Shown piece after piece: positions 6,630 to 14,450 of a stretch of 14,450 bases of DNA. Both the position numbers and the translations under genes were made by a program. The notes under the pieces were generated by a model that was not told the origin of the DNA, did not search any database, and worked only from the letters and a program-made list of their open reading frames with translations. Within the stretch, counting starts at the first letter, position 1; each line of letters opens with the position of its first letter. This DNA is from an uncultured bacterium (GTDB lineage Bacteria; Bacillota; Clostridia; Lachnospirales; Lachnospiraceae). The stretch is taken from positions 1-14,450 of the forward strand of contig CAMUHA010000074.1 in NCBI GenBank assembly GCA_947088515.1. The letters run 5' to 3'.

Positions 6630-8180
6630 TCATCTGATTATTTCAATTTTCCCTTTTTCATTATGTTTTAGTGTTATCGAATCAACAACATAGTGATAAT
6701 CATTCTCATAAATAACAATATTTATTCCATTGTCCTTTCTGCTGAATTCCTCACCATCAATTTTAATAGATAATTCCCCATTTGAATTCTCAATTATACA
6801 GTGTGAATTAAATGCACCTTGTTCTGTACCAACAATCGCTTCATATTTTTTGTCTTCCTTACCGTTATTTGTGTACATAGTATTTCCTTCATGCACCACC
6901 CTGATATAGGGTTTTCCATTCTGAGCAAAATCCAATCCCATTTGGGTAAATGCTTCTCTATCGACCACAGTCCCTATCTCTGATAAACCTTCATTCGCAA
7001 CTGCAAGAATAGTAAATCTGGAGTCATTTACCAGCTTTGACCATTCTGTAAAATTTGTTGTCTGTGATATTACTTTGCCAATTTCACAACCTTCCTTAAC
7101 ACTATTAATTAATTTATTTATTTCTTCTTTTGTTTCTGATTCTTCCTCCTCAAAGCGTTTGTAATCTTCATTCCAACTGTCATATATATCCTCCTCCCGA
7201 TGGTCAGGCATTTCATAATTATCCAATATATAGTTCTCCAGGAAATCTGTATACTTTTCAGCCCCATAGCAATTTACATGGTCTCCATTATAAAAATCAG
7301 TAGAGAAGTCAATTTTCATTTTTTTATAATAATCATTTGCATTCAAAAAATCAAATCCATAAGATGTAATAACGTCTGCTATTGTATTATATTTCTCGTA
7401 GTCTTCCTTGTCAATCTGGTATGGGCACACAACAAACAACACATCCAGGTTTTCTTCCTTACAAAAATCAAGCAAATCACATAATATACTTATGTTTTCT
7501 TCTGGCAGTTCTGCACGTTCCTCTGAAAAATAATTCTTTGGCTCCCTTAAATACTGATAGCTCTTAATCCATTCAAAACCTTTGTTTACGGAACTGCCTT
7601 TGTTATTTATCAAACTCCAATTATCCGGATTCTCCAAAGCAGAATAATTTGAATGATATCTCATAATATCAATATACAATGAAATCTCTTCAATATTTTC
7701 CTCTATAATACGATTATTCAAATATTCATTAACCAGATTAATTCGATCTATTCCTAAATCCAGTGAATCACTTGAATTTCGTATTCCAGCTTCTCCCTCT
7801 ACTTCCTTTTCAAAATATTGAAAAGCCCGTACTCCAATTACAAAAAGTCTGGGATTATGATGCTTCAATGCCCATTTAATATAATATTTAATGCTTTCTG
7901 CCTGTATTGTATCTGTAGCCAGGTTATATGAACTAAATCCACAGTCATTCCAGGCTTTTAACGGCTCCCAGTATACAAACGCTGCACTTCCCCCCACATA
8001 TATCATATCCAGCGGTTCTTCTTCTTGTATACCTACAACATGCAGTCTATTGTTGTTACTGTTTCTAAAAACATATGTAATTGATGCAAAAACCTTCCCC
8101 AGTAACAGCAAGAACAAAATTAAAGCAATTATTTTTTTTAATTTAGCAATTATATCCTGACTACATATCTGTTTTTTCAT
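6630..8180 (-). CDS. SGNH/DltD-like acyl-transfer partner of MBOAT, with ILEI-like C-terminal domain
   Basis: This 516-residue protein has a membrane anchor at about 17-36 after a basic N-terminus. A DltD/AlgX-like SGNH domain follows, with Y-V-G-G-S-A (nucleophile S65), a conserved-looking V-I-G-V-R-A-F segment and a D-F-Y-N-G-D-H-V-N-x-x-G block (295-306) carrying the Asp/His pair. Such proteins act outside the membrane, moving an acyl group delivered by an MBOAT to a polymer hydroxyl. An acidic linker (about 325-352) leads to a second domain (about 360-516). Its E-G-L-S segment and closing G-I-N-I-V-I-Y ... V-V-D-S-I-T resemble the ILEI/FAM3-type domain found at the ends of some bacterial surface enzymes. 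It lies 11 bases after the MBOAT stop with an AGAGGTTGGG site, as expected for a functional pair. Confidence 0.82.
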   Translation of the reverse strand: MKKQICSQDIIAKLKKIIALILFLLLLGKVFASITYVFRNSNNNRLHVVGIQEEEPLDMIYVGGSAAFVYWEPLKAWNDCGFSSYNLATDTIQAESIKYYIKWALKHHNPRLFVIGVRAFQYFEKEVEGEAGIRNSSDSLDLGIDRINLVNEYLNNRIIEENIEEISLYIDIMRYHSNYSALENPDNWSLINNKGSSVNKGFEWIKSYQYLREPKNYFSEERAELPEENISILCDLLDFCKEENLDVLFVVCPYQIDKEDYEKYNTIADVITSYGFDFLNANDYYKKMKIDFSTDFYNGDHVNCYGAEKYTDFLENYILDNYEMPDHREEDIYDSWNEDYKRFEEEESETKEEINKLINSVKEGCEIGKVISQTTNFTEWSKLVNDSRFTILAVANEGLSEIGTVVDREAFTQMGLDFAQNGKPYIRVVHEGNTMYTNNGKEDKKYEAIVGTEQGAFNSHCIIENSNGELSIKIDGEEFSRKDNGINIVIYENDYHYVVDSITLKHNEKGKIEIIR

Positions 8181-8191
8181 AATCCCAACCT

Positions 8192-9751
8192 CTAAAATCC
8201 CTGATATATAAATTCAGCAGCATTATATCCATCACCATATTTTCCATAAATAAGCGTTATAGAAAACAACGCCATCCATATAAACCAGCGAAATACAATC
8301 GTCTGCTGGTCCAGCCAGTTTCTTGCATATCCATATTTTTCACGTAAAATACCAACAAGCAGCAAACAAGCAATTGAAAATATAATAATATTTAAATCCA
8401 GATACGTTACACCCAAATTTAATATTGACTCATCAAAGAAAATCCATGGATTCCAATTTTCTTTCTTAAAAGATATAAATGCACTTTCTAAAAAGGCAAT
8501 CGCAGCTTTTATCCCCTCTGCGCGAAAGAAAACTGCCCCAACAGCATATATTAAGTATGTCCGAACCATCTGAAAAAGTTCCCAGCTAAAACTTTTAATA
8601 CGAAAATTTAATTTAACCACAAACTCTGAAAAAAAGGGAGCTGCAAATTCTCCCAGCATTAAAATGATCCAATACCACAAGCTGACGCCAATCACGTATT
8701 TAGGAGCTCCATGCCACACTCCCATAACCATCCATAGCGCAAACATTCCAATTGCTGTAGAAAGAAACTTCCCTGTTTTCTTACCATATTTTTTCTTTAA
8801 CTTTTTCCCCAGGCTGATAATTAATTTACTTTTAAGTATTGGAAATAAGACATAATCTTTCGCCCATGTACCTAAGGTAATATGCCATCTTTGCCAAAAT
8901 TCCTGACTTGACTTTGAAAAAAAGGGATTATTAAAATTTTCTGCCAGTTTAATGTCAAATAGCTCTGCAGAGCCTATTACAATATCCATACAGCCTGAAA
9001 AATCCGAATACATCTGAATTGGATATAAGAGAAGAGCAACCCACACATAAAGACCATCATATGTCGCTAAATCTGACCAGATACCATTTACGATAATACC
9101 TACTCTCTCTGCAAGTACAAGTTTCTTAAAAACTCCCCAGAGAATCCTTTGAGCGCCATGTGTAATATTTAGATAAGAAAACTTATGTCTTTCAAATAAG
9201 CTGTTTAACTGATTATACCGGCTTATCGGACCAGTTACCAGCTGTGGAAAAAAGGCAGTAAACAAAAACAATTTTAAAATATTTTTTTGTGGTCTGGCCG
9301 TTTCCCAATAGCAGTCTAAAATATATCCGATTATTTGTAATGTGTAATACCCCATTCCCAATGCCGCAACCAGCTTAACAGGTTCAATTGTCCCAATATC
9401 CGTAAACAACCTTCCAAATAGATTATAACCTATAATAAAAAACTGACTTCCCTTTAAAATAAACCACAATAAAATATTAATCCCTATAACAGCCATCACA
9501 AATATACGGCAGAAACCTAATGTTTCTGCCGACTTATTCTTCTGTCTGAACTGTTCCAGCCAATTGGTTACTCCCCATGCTGTTAGAGTCGATATTCCCA
9601 AATAAAGCAATGTATATGGTGTTGCCGCCACACAATAAAATAATATACTTAATGTTAAAAGCACTATCCACTGCCCAGCCCTTGGCATAATATAATATAT
9701 AATTACTCCTGCCAAAAGCATGGTAAAATAACTAAAAGATGTAATTGTCAT
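8192..9751 (-). CDS. MBOAT-family membrane O-acyltransferase (DltB/AlgI-like)
   Basis: This 519-residue polytopic protein carries the MBOAT marks: F-P-Q-L-V-T-G-P-I near 168-176, Y-S-D-F-S-G-C-M-D at 248-256, Q-R-W-H-I-T-L around H290 and V-W-H-G around H347, the invariant catalytic His. The N-terminal 110 residues hold several membrane helices, as in DltB and AlgI. The family takes an acyl group from a thioester on the cytoplasmic side (an ACP for DltB) and passes it through a central channel to an extracellular acceptor or partner. An acyl carrier protein gene directly upstream (16 bases) and an SGNH partner directly downstream give a Dlt-like arrangement. No DltA-like ligase is visible, so the acyl group is probably not D-alanine. 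The ribosome site is weak (GAGAAAA). Confidence 0.93.
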   Translation of the reverse strand: MTITSFSYFTMLLAGVIIYYIMPRAGQWIVLLTLSILFYCVAATPYTLLYLGISTLTAWGVTNWLEQFRQKNKSAETLGFCRIFVMAVIGINILLWFILKGSQFFIIGYNLFGRLFTDIGTIEPVKLVAALGMGYYTLQIIGYILDCYWETARPQKNILKLFLFTAFFPQLVTGPISRYNQLNSLFERHKFSYLNITHGAQRILWGVFKKLVLAERVGIIVNGIWSDLATYDGLYVWVALLLYPIQMYSDFSGCMDIVIGSAELFDIKLAENFNNPFFSKSSQEFWQRWHITLGTWAKDYVLFPILKSKLIISLGKKLKKKYGKKTGKFLSTAIGMFALWMVMGVWHGAPKYVIGVSLWYWIILMLGEFAAPFFSEFVVKLNFRIKSFSWELFQMVRTYLIYAVGAVFFRAEGIKAAIAFLESAFISFKKENWNPWIFFDESILNLGVTYLDLNIIIFSIACLLLVGILREKYGYARNWLDQQTIVFRWFIWMALFSITLIYGKYGDGYNAAEFIYQGF

Positions 9752-9767
9752 AATATTTTCTCAATTT

Positions 9768-10010
9768 TTATTTTCCTAACTCCAATATAATGTCCACCAT
9801 TTCACCGACATCCTTCATAGTTACAACTTTTCCCATTGGTATCTTAAAAGAAAATTCTTCTTCAACCGCTACAACCAAATTGATATGTTCGAAAGAATCC
9901 CAATCCTCAATATCGTCTGCTGTGGTAGTATCTTCCAGAATAATCTCTTCATCGTCAAAAACTTCTCTAAAAACTATTGTCAATCTCTCAAATACTTCTT
10001 CTCTTGTCAT
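9768..10010 (-). CDS. Acyl carrier protein
   Basis: This 80-residue acidic protein has the carrier-protein fold pattern. The attachment motif is D-W-D-S-F with Ser39 as the expected 4'-phosphopantetheine site; Phe replaces the common Leu after the Ser, as in several non-fatty-acid carrier proteins. The ATG at 10010 is chosen because AGAGGA lies six bases before it. A longer in-frame ATG at 10031 overlaps the MaoC stop codon and would add seven basic residues. Set between an acyl-processing module and the MBOAT pair, it is probably the dedicated carrier for the group assembled by this operon. No carrier-protein synthase or phosphopantetheinyl transferase is in the window, so activation would rely on an enzyme encoded elsewhere. 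Confidence 0.93.
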   Translation of the reverse strand: MTREEVFERLTIVFREVFDDEEIILEDTTTADDIEDWDSFEHINLVVAVEEEFSFKIPMGKVVTMKDVGEMVDIILELGK

Positions 10011-10027
10011 ATTTTTTCCTCTCTTTC

Positions 10028-10453
10028 TCATCTTAATACAAGTACTTTCATATTCGCTTTAGACACACACTGGTTTATTTGATTCGTTATTTTTACTTGT
10101 AGGCACAACAGCTTTAATTCCTCCTGCTTTTGAACCACTTTTCCAGTTACTCTTAGCACATCTCCAGCAAACACAGGCCTTTGGAACTTTATTTCAAGGC
10201 TATGAATGAGGCTGTATTTCCCTGGAAGATACACACCTGCCATTGTTGAATATAAAGAGGCTGTCAGCATCCCAAAAGACACATGTTGCCGAAATTTTCC
10301 ATTTCCAACTTCCATAGCAAATGTATCATCCTTGTGTAATGGATTTTCATCTCCCGTAATGTGTCGGAAAGCCTTTTCCATTTCTTCTGTTATTTCTTTT
10401 TCAAATGTTTCTGTTAATCCCTCCCTGATTTCTGAAAATGTATATTCATTCAT
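10028..10453 (-). CDS. Stand-alone MaoC-type (R)-hydratase/dehydratase
   Basis: This 141-residue single hot-dog protein has the hydratase-2 motif G-D-E-N-P-L-H with the catalytic pair D35/H40, followed by the usual G-M-L ... L-P-G and F-x-x-P-V-F-x-G-D core. Family members interconvert (R)-3-hydroxyacyl and enoyl thioesters on CoA or ACP. It is a clear relative of the MaoC half of the LbH fusion downstream, so the operon carries two. The ATG at 10453 is preferred over 10501: AAGGAG lies seven bases upstream, and 10501 is well inside the transketolase gene. The start overlaps the transketolase stop by eight bases, and the stop lies just before the carrier protein start; a thioester on that carrier is the likely substrate. 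Confidence 0.9.
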   Translation of the reverse strand: MNEYTFSEIREGLTETFEKEITEEMEKAFRHITGDENPLHKDDTFAMEVGNGKFRQHVSFGMLTASLYSTMAGVYLPGKYSLIHSLEIKFQRPVFAGDVLRVTGKVVQKQEELKLLCLQVKITNQINQCVSKANMKVLVLR

Positions 10454-11366
10454 TATATTTCTCCTTAATACATTTATATACTGTTGTGCTATCCAAACCA
10501 TTTTCTGTCCTTACAAGTTTTTGTGTTCCATATCCAACCGCAAACCTGTCTTTTAATCCAATCCTTACTACTTTTTTCCCAACTCCGGCTTCAGCCATTA
10601 TTTCTGATATAATACTTCCTAATCCTCCATAAATATTATGTTCTTCCACTGTTACAATCATTTTTGACTTTTCAGCGCACTCTATAACTTTTTCCTCATC
10701 AAAAGGCTTTATAGATACGGCATTTACAATTGCTGCACTAATTCCATCTGTTTCCAGCTTTTGAACCGCTTCCCATACCTCTTCCAAAATACTGCCTGTG
10801 GAAAAAATAGTAATATTATTTCCTTCTTTCACTGTTACAGCTTTTCCTATATCAACTAAATGGTTTTCATCAAAATATTCTTTTTCGTTATTCATTCCAA
10901 TTCTAATATAAACAGGGCCATGTATCTGGTATGCCAGCTGCACACAAGACATCACTTCCAAAGGCGTTGCTGGAGATAGAATCTTTAAATTAGGCAGGCT
11001 TCGTAATACAGAAATATCTTCCGTTGTATGATGTGTTGGTCCAAGGGTACTCCATGCAAGGCCGCTTCCCATACCCACTATCTTAACATTTAAATTTTGA
11101 AAACAGACATCATCACGAATGAATTCAAATGCCCTGTATGCCAAAAACGCTCCTGCTGTAAAAATAAATGGAATCTTACCACCAGTCGCCATTCCTGCTG
11201 CAGCCGCTACCATATGTTCTTCTGCAATCCCAAAGTTCAACATCTGCGCCGGAAAATTCCGTTTAAACATTTCATCAAATCCAGTACCACTGTCAGCAAT
11301 CAAATGCAGTACATTTTTATCATTCTCTGCCAGTTCCATCAGTTTACTTATATATGCACGCTGCAT
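10446..11366 (-). CDS. Transketolase C-terminal subunit (split type)
   Basis: This 306-residue protein corresponds to the pyrimidine-binding and C-terminal thirds of transketolase. G-I-A-E-E-H at 46-51 carries the conserved cofactor-activating Glu (E49), G-P-T-H-H lies near 109-113, and a complete C-terminal Rossmann-like domain follows from about 180. With the subunit upstream it would form one thiamine-diphosphate enzyme that moves a two-carbon ketol unit. Split pairs occur in archaea and many anaerobes, both in pentose metabolism and in specialised sugar or acyl pathways. Five bases separate it from the N-subunit stop. Placement beside MaoC and carrier-protein genes suggests a role in building the acyl or sugar group and not in central carbon flow. 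Confidence 0.93.
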   Translation of the reverse strand: MQRAYISKLMELAENDKNVLHLIADSGTGFDEMFKRNFPAQMLNFGIAEEHMVAAAAGMATGGKIPFIFTAGAFLAYRAFEFIRDDVCFQNLNVKIVGMGSGLAWSTLGPTHHTTEDISVLRSLPNLKILSPATPLEVMSCVQLAYQIHGPVYIRIGMNNEKEYFDENHLVDIGKAVTVKEGNNITIFSTGSILEEVWEAVQKLETDGISAAIVNAVSIKPFDEEKVIECAEKSKMIVTVEEHNIYGGLGSIISEIMAEAGVGKKVVRIGLKDRFAVGYGTQKLVRTENGLDSTTVYKCIKEKYNE

Positions 11367-11370
11367 TTAC

Positions 11371-12204
11371 TTACTTCACCTCCAATTCCTCATCTGAAAT
11401 ACCCAATTCCTGCTTAAAATATTTCAATTCTTTTTTATTAGGTAATTTAAAGTGCCATATTGGATTATTTTCCATAATTGAAACCCCCTTACCCTTTATT
11501 GTATGCGCAATAATCAGGCGAGGCTTTCCCGGCATATTCTCTTCACTTAAACAAGTGTACAACTCTTTTATACAATGCCCATTTACTTCACATACTGACC
11601 AGCCAAAGGCCTCCCACTTTTCCTTCCAATTAACTGTCTTTATTGTATCTTTCACAGTTGTCATTTTCTGAACCTGATTACAATCAAGAACTACTGTCAG
11701 ATTATCCAGCTGGAATGCAGCAGCAGACATGGCGCCTTCCCATATTGTTCCCTCTTCGCATTCCCCATCTCCAAGAATAACATAAGTCTTCGCTTTGAGA
11801 TGGTCTAACTTCTGTGTTATCGCTATCCCAACGCCAATTGATAACCCATGTCCAAGAGAACCTGTAGACGCCTCCACACCTTTTAGGTCTCTCATACAGG
11901 GTTCCCCTCCAATATGTGTACCTGGTTTCAAATAAGTATCTAGCTCTTCTTCTTTAAGAAATCCGGCTTTCCACATCACAGTATATAATGCAAGACCGGC
12001 ATGTCCCTTGCTTAAGATGAGCCTGTCCCTCTCCTGCATATCTGGTTCCGCCACATTATATTGCATAATGCCTTTTGTATACAGAGTATACAATATCTCC
12101 AAACACGAAAAGGAAGAAGCCAGATGCGCCGTTCCCCCCTTATATCCAGTTATAAATATTTTCTTTCTTAAATCTTTTAGCTCTTTTTCATCACTCATAT
12201 CCAT
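11371..12204 (-). CDS. Transketolase N-terminal subunit (split type)
   Basis: This 277-residue protein is the thiamine-diphosphate pyrophosphate-binding part of transketolase. S-K-G-H-A lies at 65-69, G-S-L-G-H-G-L-S at 115-122, and the cofactor/Mg motif starts G-D-G-E-C-E-E-G at 145 and ends L-D-C-N at 173-176. The H-x-G-G-x-P near 97-102 is also typical. The ATG at 12204 has AGAAAGG seven bases upstream; a second ATG two codons later is possible. It sits about 40 bases after the reductase gene and immediately before its C-terminal partner. Both subunits look intact, so an active heteromeric enzyme is expected. Confidence 0.93.
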   Translation of the reverse strand: MDMSDEKELKDLRKKIFITGYKGGTAHLASSFSCLEILYTLYTKGIMQYNVAEPDMQERDRLILSKGHAGLALYTVMWKAGFLKEEELDTYLKPGTHIGGEPCMRDLKGVEASTGSLGHGLSIGVGIAITQKLDHLKAKTYVILGDGECEEGTIWEGAMSAAAFQLDNLTVVLDCNQVQKMTTVKDTIKTVNWKEKWEAFGWSVCEVNGHCIKELYTCLSEENMPGKPRLIIAHTIKGKGVSIMENNPIWHFKLPNKKELKYFKQELGISDEELEVK

Positions 12205-12245
12205 GCCATAACCTTTCTTAGATTTACATACTGTGGATTTTCATT

Positions 12246-13091
12246 CTATCCAAACTCTGTCACCTCATCTGCGTCAATCCCCAATCCCCCGCAATATGGT
12301 AATTCATTTAACACTATTGTATCTTCCTTAGTCAGGGAAAAATCAAAGATATTCCTATTTTGTGTTATTCTATCTAAATTTTCTGTTTTAGGAATGGCTA
12401 AAACCTCCTTCTCCAATTCCCAACGCAAGCAAATCTGTGCTGGTGTTTTATTATATCTTTTTGCTATTTCATTCAATACTGTGTCTTGTAGAATATCTCC
12501 ATTTCCCAGCGGACTGCTGGCCTCAATTCTTATATTTTCCTTTTTGCAATAATCTAAAAGTTCTTTTGGCCAAAATCCAGGATGAAACTCTATCTGATTA
12601 AGCTCTGGCATTTCCTTTGCAGATTTTTTTAACTTTTCCAAATGATGGACTTTAAAATTGCAGACACCTATAGTTCTTACATAGCCGTCTGCCTTTAATT
12701 TTTCCAATCCTCTCCAGGCTTCAGCATTAATTTCCTCCCAATTTGTATGTAATTTAGGTGATGCAGGCCAATGAATCAGATAAGCATCCAAAAAATCTAG
12801 CTTTAACTTTTTAAGAGATTTTTTACAGGCTTCCTGCGCTTCCTGATACCCACGCCCGGAATTCCAAAGCTTATCCTGCAAAAATAATTTATCTCTGGGA
12901 ATCGCTAACGCTCTCAACGCTTTGGAAATTGCAATTTCATTTCCATATGCTGATGCTGTATCTATTAACTGATACCCTGCTTCAAATGCCTGCCGAAAGA
13001 TTTCAGTAATTCGTTCCGCATCTTTCATCTGCCATGTTCCTATTCCCAGTTTCGGAATGGGTATCCCACTTCTCAAATTATAGGTCTCCAT
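12246..13091 (-). CDS. Aldo/keto reductase
   Basis: This 281-residue protein is a typical AKR with G-I-G-T-W near 16-20 and the full catalytic tetrad: D44 and Y49 in I-D-T-A-S-A-Y-G, K74 in Q-D-K-L-W, and H107 in L-I-H-W-P. The NADPH-binding I-P-K-T stretch is present near the C-terminus. Such enzymes reduce small aldehydes and ketones with NAD(P)H; closest in style are 2,5-diketogluconate reductase-like proteins. Its start overlaps the end of the FkbH-like gene by 14 bases, so they are translated together. In this operon it probably reduces a sugar- or acyl-derived carbonyl, which the sequence does not identify. Confidence 0.92.
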   Translation of the reverse strand: METYNLRSGIPIPKLGIGTWQMKDAERITEIFRQAFEAGYQLIDTASAYGNEIAISKALRALAIPRDKLFLQDKLWNSGRGYQEAQEACKKSLKKLKLDFLDAYLIHWPASPKLHTNWEEINAEAWRGLEKLKADGYVRTIGVCNFKVHHLEKLKKSAKEMPELNQIEFHPGFWPKELLDYCKKENIRIEASSPLGNGDILQDTVLNEIAKRYNKTPAQICLRWELEKEVLAIPKTENLDRITQNRNIFDFSLTKEDTIVLNELPYCGGLGIDADEVTEFG

Positions 13092-14450
13092 CTATATATA
13101 TCACCTTATTCTTTTTTTCGTAATTTTCTTCTATACTATATAGCCAGACTGTATTCCCTTTCTCGTCTTCACTAACCTTCCCAAATCCCTGTAACTGATA
13201 AAAATCTTTTACCATTCCATTTTTAACTGTAGGATAATAGTATCCATATATTTGATTAATCCCAGCTTTTTGACACCTTTGAACCAGCTCATCCATCATT
13301 GCGTATTCCATGTCACGCTTTAACACCCGACAGCTCATAAGCCATAGTTCAATATGGAGTTCCTTACCAGAAATCTTTCCTATAACAACGCTGACTAATC
13401 CATTATCTCCGAACTTATCTTCTAATTTTCCATATAACGTTATATGTGCCTTGTCCTCTGCAATTTCCTGTATTTCATTCTGACTATATCTTTTAGTGGT
13501 AAGATTAAATTGATTGCTTTTATTTGTAAGCTGGGATACACGAGACATATATATAGGTTCAAATTCTTTTATTATACCTTTCATTTCCAGGGATTTTAAA
13601 TAATCGCCATAGTCCTGAAAGGCCGACTGCTCTTTTGCTCTTTTTGCATTCTCCTTATACATCTCATTTCGATTTAAATCATCTGTTGAAAAAGACGTTA
13701 CTTCAAAAAAACCCGACCTGTCCAATACCTCAATATAATGTTCTATCTGGTCCATTTCCGGAACACTAACCCCATTCAATCCATTACGGACTATTTCCCG
13801 TTCAGCAGGGTTATCATCCACAAAAACAAAACTTTCTGGAAGAAGGCGCAATTCCGCCGCAATATCCGATAAATTTTTATCCTTTGGATTCCAATTCGCC
13901 CTGATACTGACAAAATCATCTTCTTTCAATATTGAATCTGGTCTGTGCAGACCTTCTAATGCCGTTTTCTCTTCGTTTTTAGAATTCACTGTTAGAAGTA
14001 TTCCCAACTCCTTCAGCGACTTTAGATATGATTGAAACTCACTGTATACTTGTCCAATTGCCGTTTCCTGGCCAATCTCAATATTTTCTACTCCATCATC
14101 ACCTATTACCCCCCCCCCATAGAACATTGTCCATATCCAGACAAAATGCCTTCTTATTCTTTCCAAAAATAGACTTGATAATATTGGATACATTGAATGC
14201 AAGATAGGGAATAGCATTTACATTAAGAGCATATTTATACATATACCAATAAAAGGGATTCGCCCAATCCCTTAGCCCATAGTCTGCGCTAATATAATTA
14301 ATATCACATATAAAAAAACTGTCATGACTTTGTGCATATTCATAAAACTTTAGATTCAGCCGTGTCAGGAAGTTAACTGCACCATGAATATCACTGGCAT
14401 CCTTATTCCCAAGCAGACGGTAAAACGGCATCTCAAAATTATTTTGAATA
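13078..14450 (-). CDS. FkbH-like HAD protein, interrupted by a G10 frameshift; 5' end outside window
   Basis: The gene enters from the right edge in an open frame (N-N-F-E-M-P-F-Y). It shows the end of the N-terminal SGNH-like region found in many FkbH proteins, then the HAD motif L-D-M-D-N-V-L-W-G-G. A run of ten G breaks the frame there: as written, translation stops two codons after the Gly run. The next frame resumes at once with V-I-G-D-D-G and runs to the stop at 13080-13078, carrying HAD motif II (V-N-S-K-N), a Lys in N-P-K-D, the acidic F-V-F-V-D-D-N-P-A-E-R-E and a GNAT-like C-terminus. Nine G would restore the family motif exactly. FkbH proteins build glyceryl-carrier thioesters from 1,3-bisphosphoglycerate, so the downstream carrier protein is a fitting partner. 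The state shown is off, either by phase variation or by a sequencing error. Confidence 0.85.
14109..14118 (-). repeat. G10 homopolymer tract in the FkbH catalytic motif
   Basis: Ten C on the plus strand read as T followed by ten G in the gene. Nine G give Trp-Gly-Gly-Val-Ile-Gly, the conserved sequence. Ten give Trp-Gly-Gly-Gly-Asn-Arg then TGA; eight give Trp-Gly-Gly then TAA. Both off states lose all HAD residues after the nucleophile. Confidence 0.92.

Noticed and set aside
12133..12138. Six-base G run in the transketolase N-subunit gene, and a similar one at 7990-7995 in the SGNH gene
   Set aside because: Six bases is short for efficient slippage, and each lies in an intact frame at a natural Gly-Gly.
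14099..14217. Reading the downstream FkbH frame as a separate gene with its own start at 14217
   Set aside because: The codons before the G-tract in that frame give a meaningless sequence, while the other frame carries the conserved HAD motif up to the tract; the two parts are one gene with a frame change.
1..14450. tRNA, rRNA, CRISPR array, insertion sequence or integrase
   Set aside because: I saw no cloverleaf-like tRNA sequences, regularly spaced identical repeats, transposase or recombinase motifs on either strand.

Overview
The window looks like a low-GC Firmicutes chromosome, most likely a Clostridia/Lachnospiraceae-type gut anaerobe. This is inferred from A/T-rich coding, strong GGAGG-type ribosome binding sites and the style of the surface proteins; no taxonomic marker gene is present. 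Every gene I can support is on the minus strand, so the window reads biologically from right (14450) to left (1).

Region 1 (14450 to 2801) is one tightly packed operon entered part-way. In transcription order it holds: an FkbH-like HAD protein (5' end outside the window), an aldo/keto reductase, split transketolase N- and C-terminal subunits, a MaoC-type hydratase, an acyl carrier protein, an MBOAT membrane O-acyltransferase, its SGNH/DltD-like partner with an extra C-terminal domain, a RimJ-type GNAT, a left-handed beta-helix acyltransferase fused to a second MaoC domain, a FemAB-like acyltransferase, a hexapeptide O-acetyltransferase and a GtrA-family membrane protein. Gaps are mostly under 20 nt and several genes overlap. 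The gene set suggests that a special acyl group is built on a dedicated carrier protein (FkbH, transketolase, MaoC, reductase) and then attached to a cell-surface glycan or its nucleotide-sugar precursors, partly across the membrane by the MBOAT/SGNH pair. The chemical identity of the acyl group is not determined by the sequence.

The most striking feature is three long G-tracts on the coding strand (G10 at 14109-14118, G9 at 6087-6095, G9 at 4891-4899) in three genes of this A/T-rich operon. The first lies in the catalytic DxD...LWGG motif of the FkbH protein; ten G puts the gene out of frame and nine would restore the family motif exactly. The other two lie at the 3' ends of acyltransferase genes, where a change in tract length alters the C-terminal tail and whether translation ends next to the following start codon. 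This is the pattern expected of simple-sequence contingency loci, so the operon may be a phase-variable surface-acylation system. A homopolymer sequencing error remains possible for the G10 tract.

Region 2 (2800 to 2517) is intergenic. It holds a long A/T-rich inverted repeat, probably the end of the operon transcript, and a weak candidate promoter.

Region 3 (2516 to 1) is the start of a large, visibly more GC-rich gene for a membrane-anchored protein with three N-terminal membrane helices and a long tail of degenerate ~33-residue Y/D/G-rich repeats; its 3' end lies outside the window.
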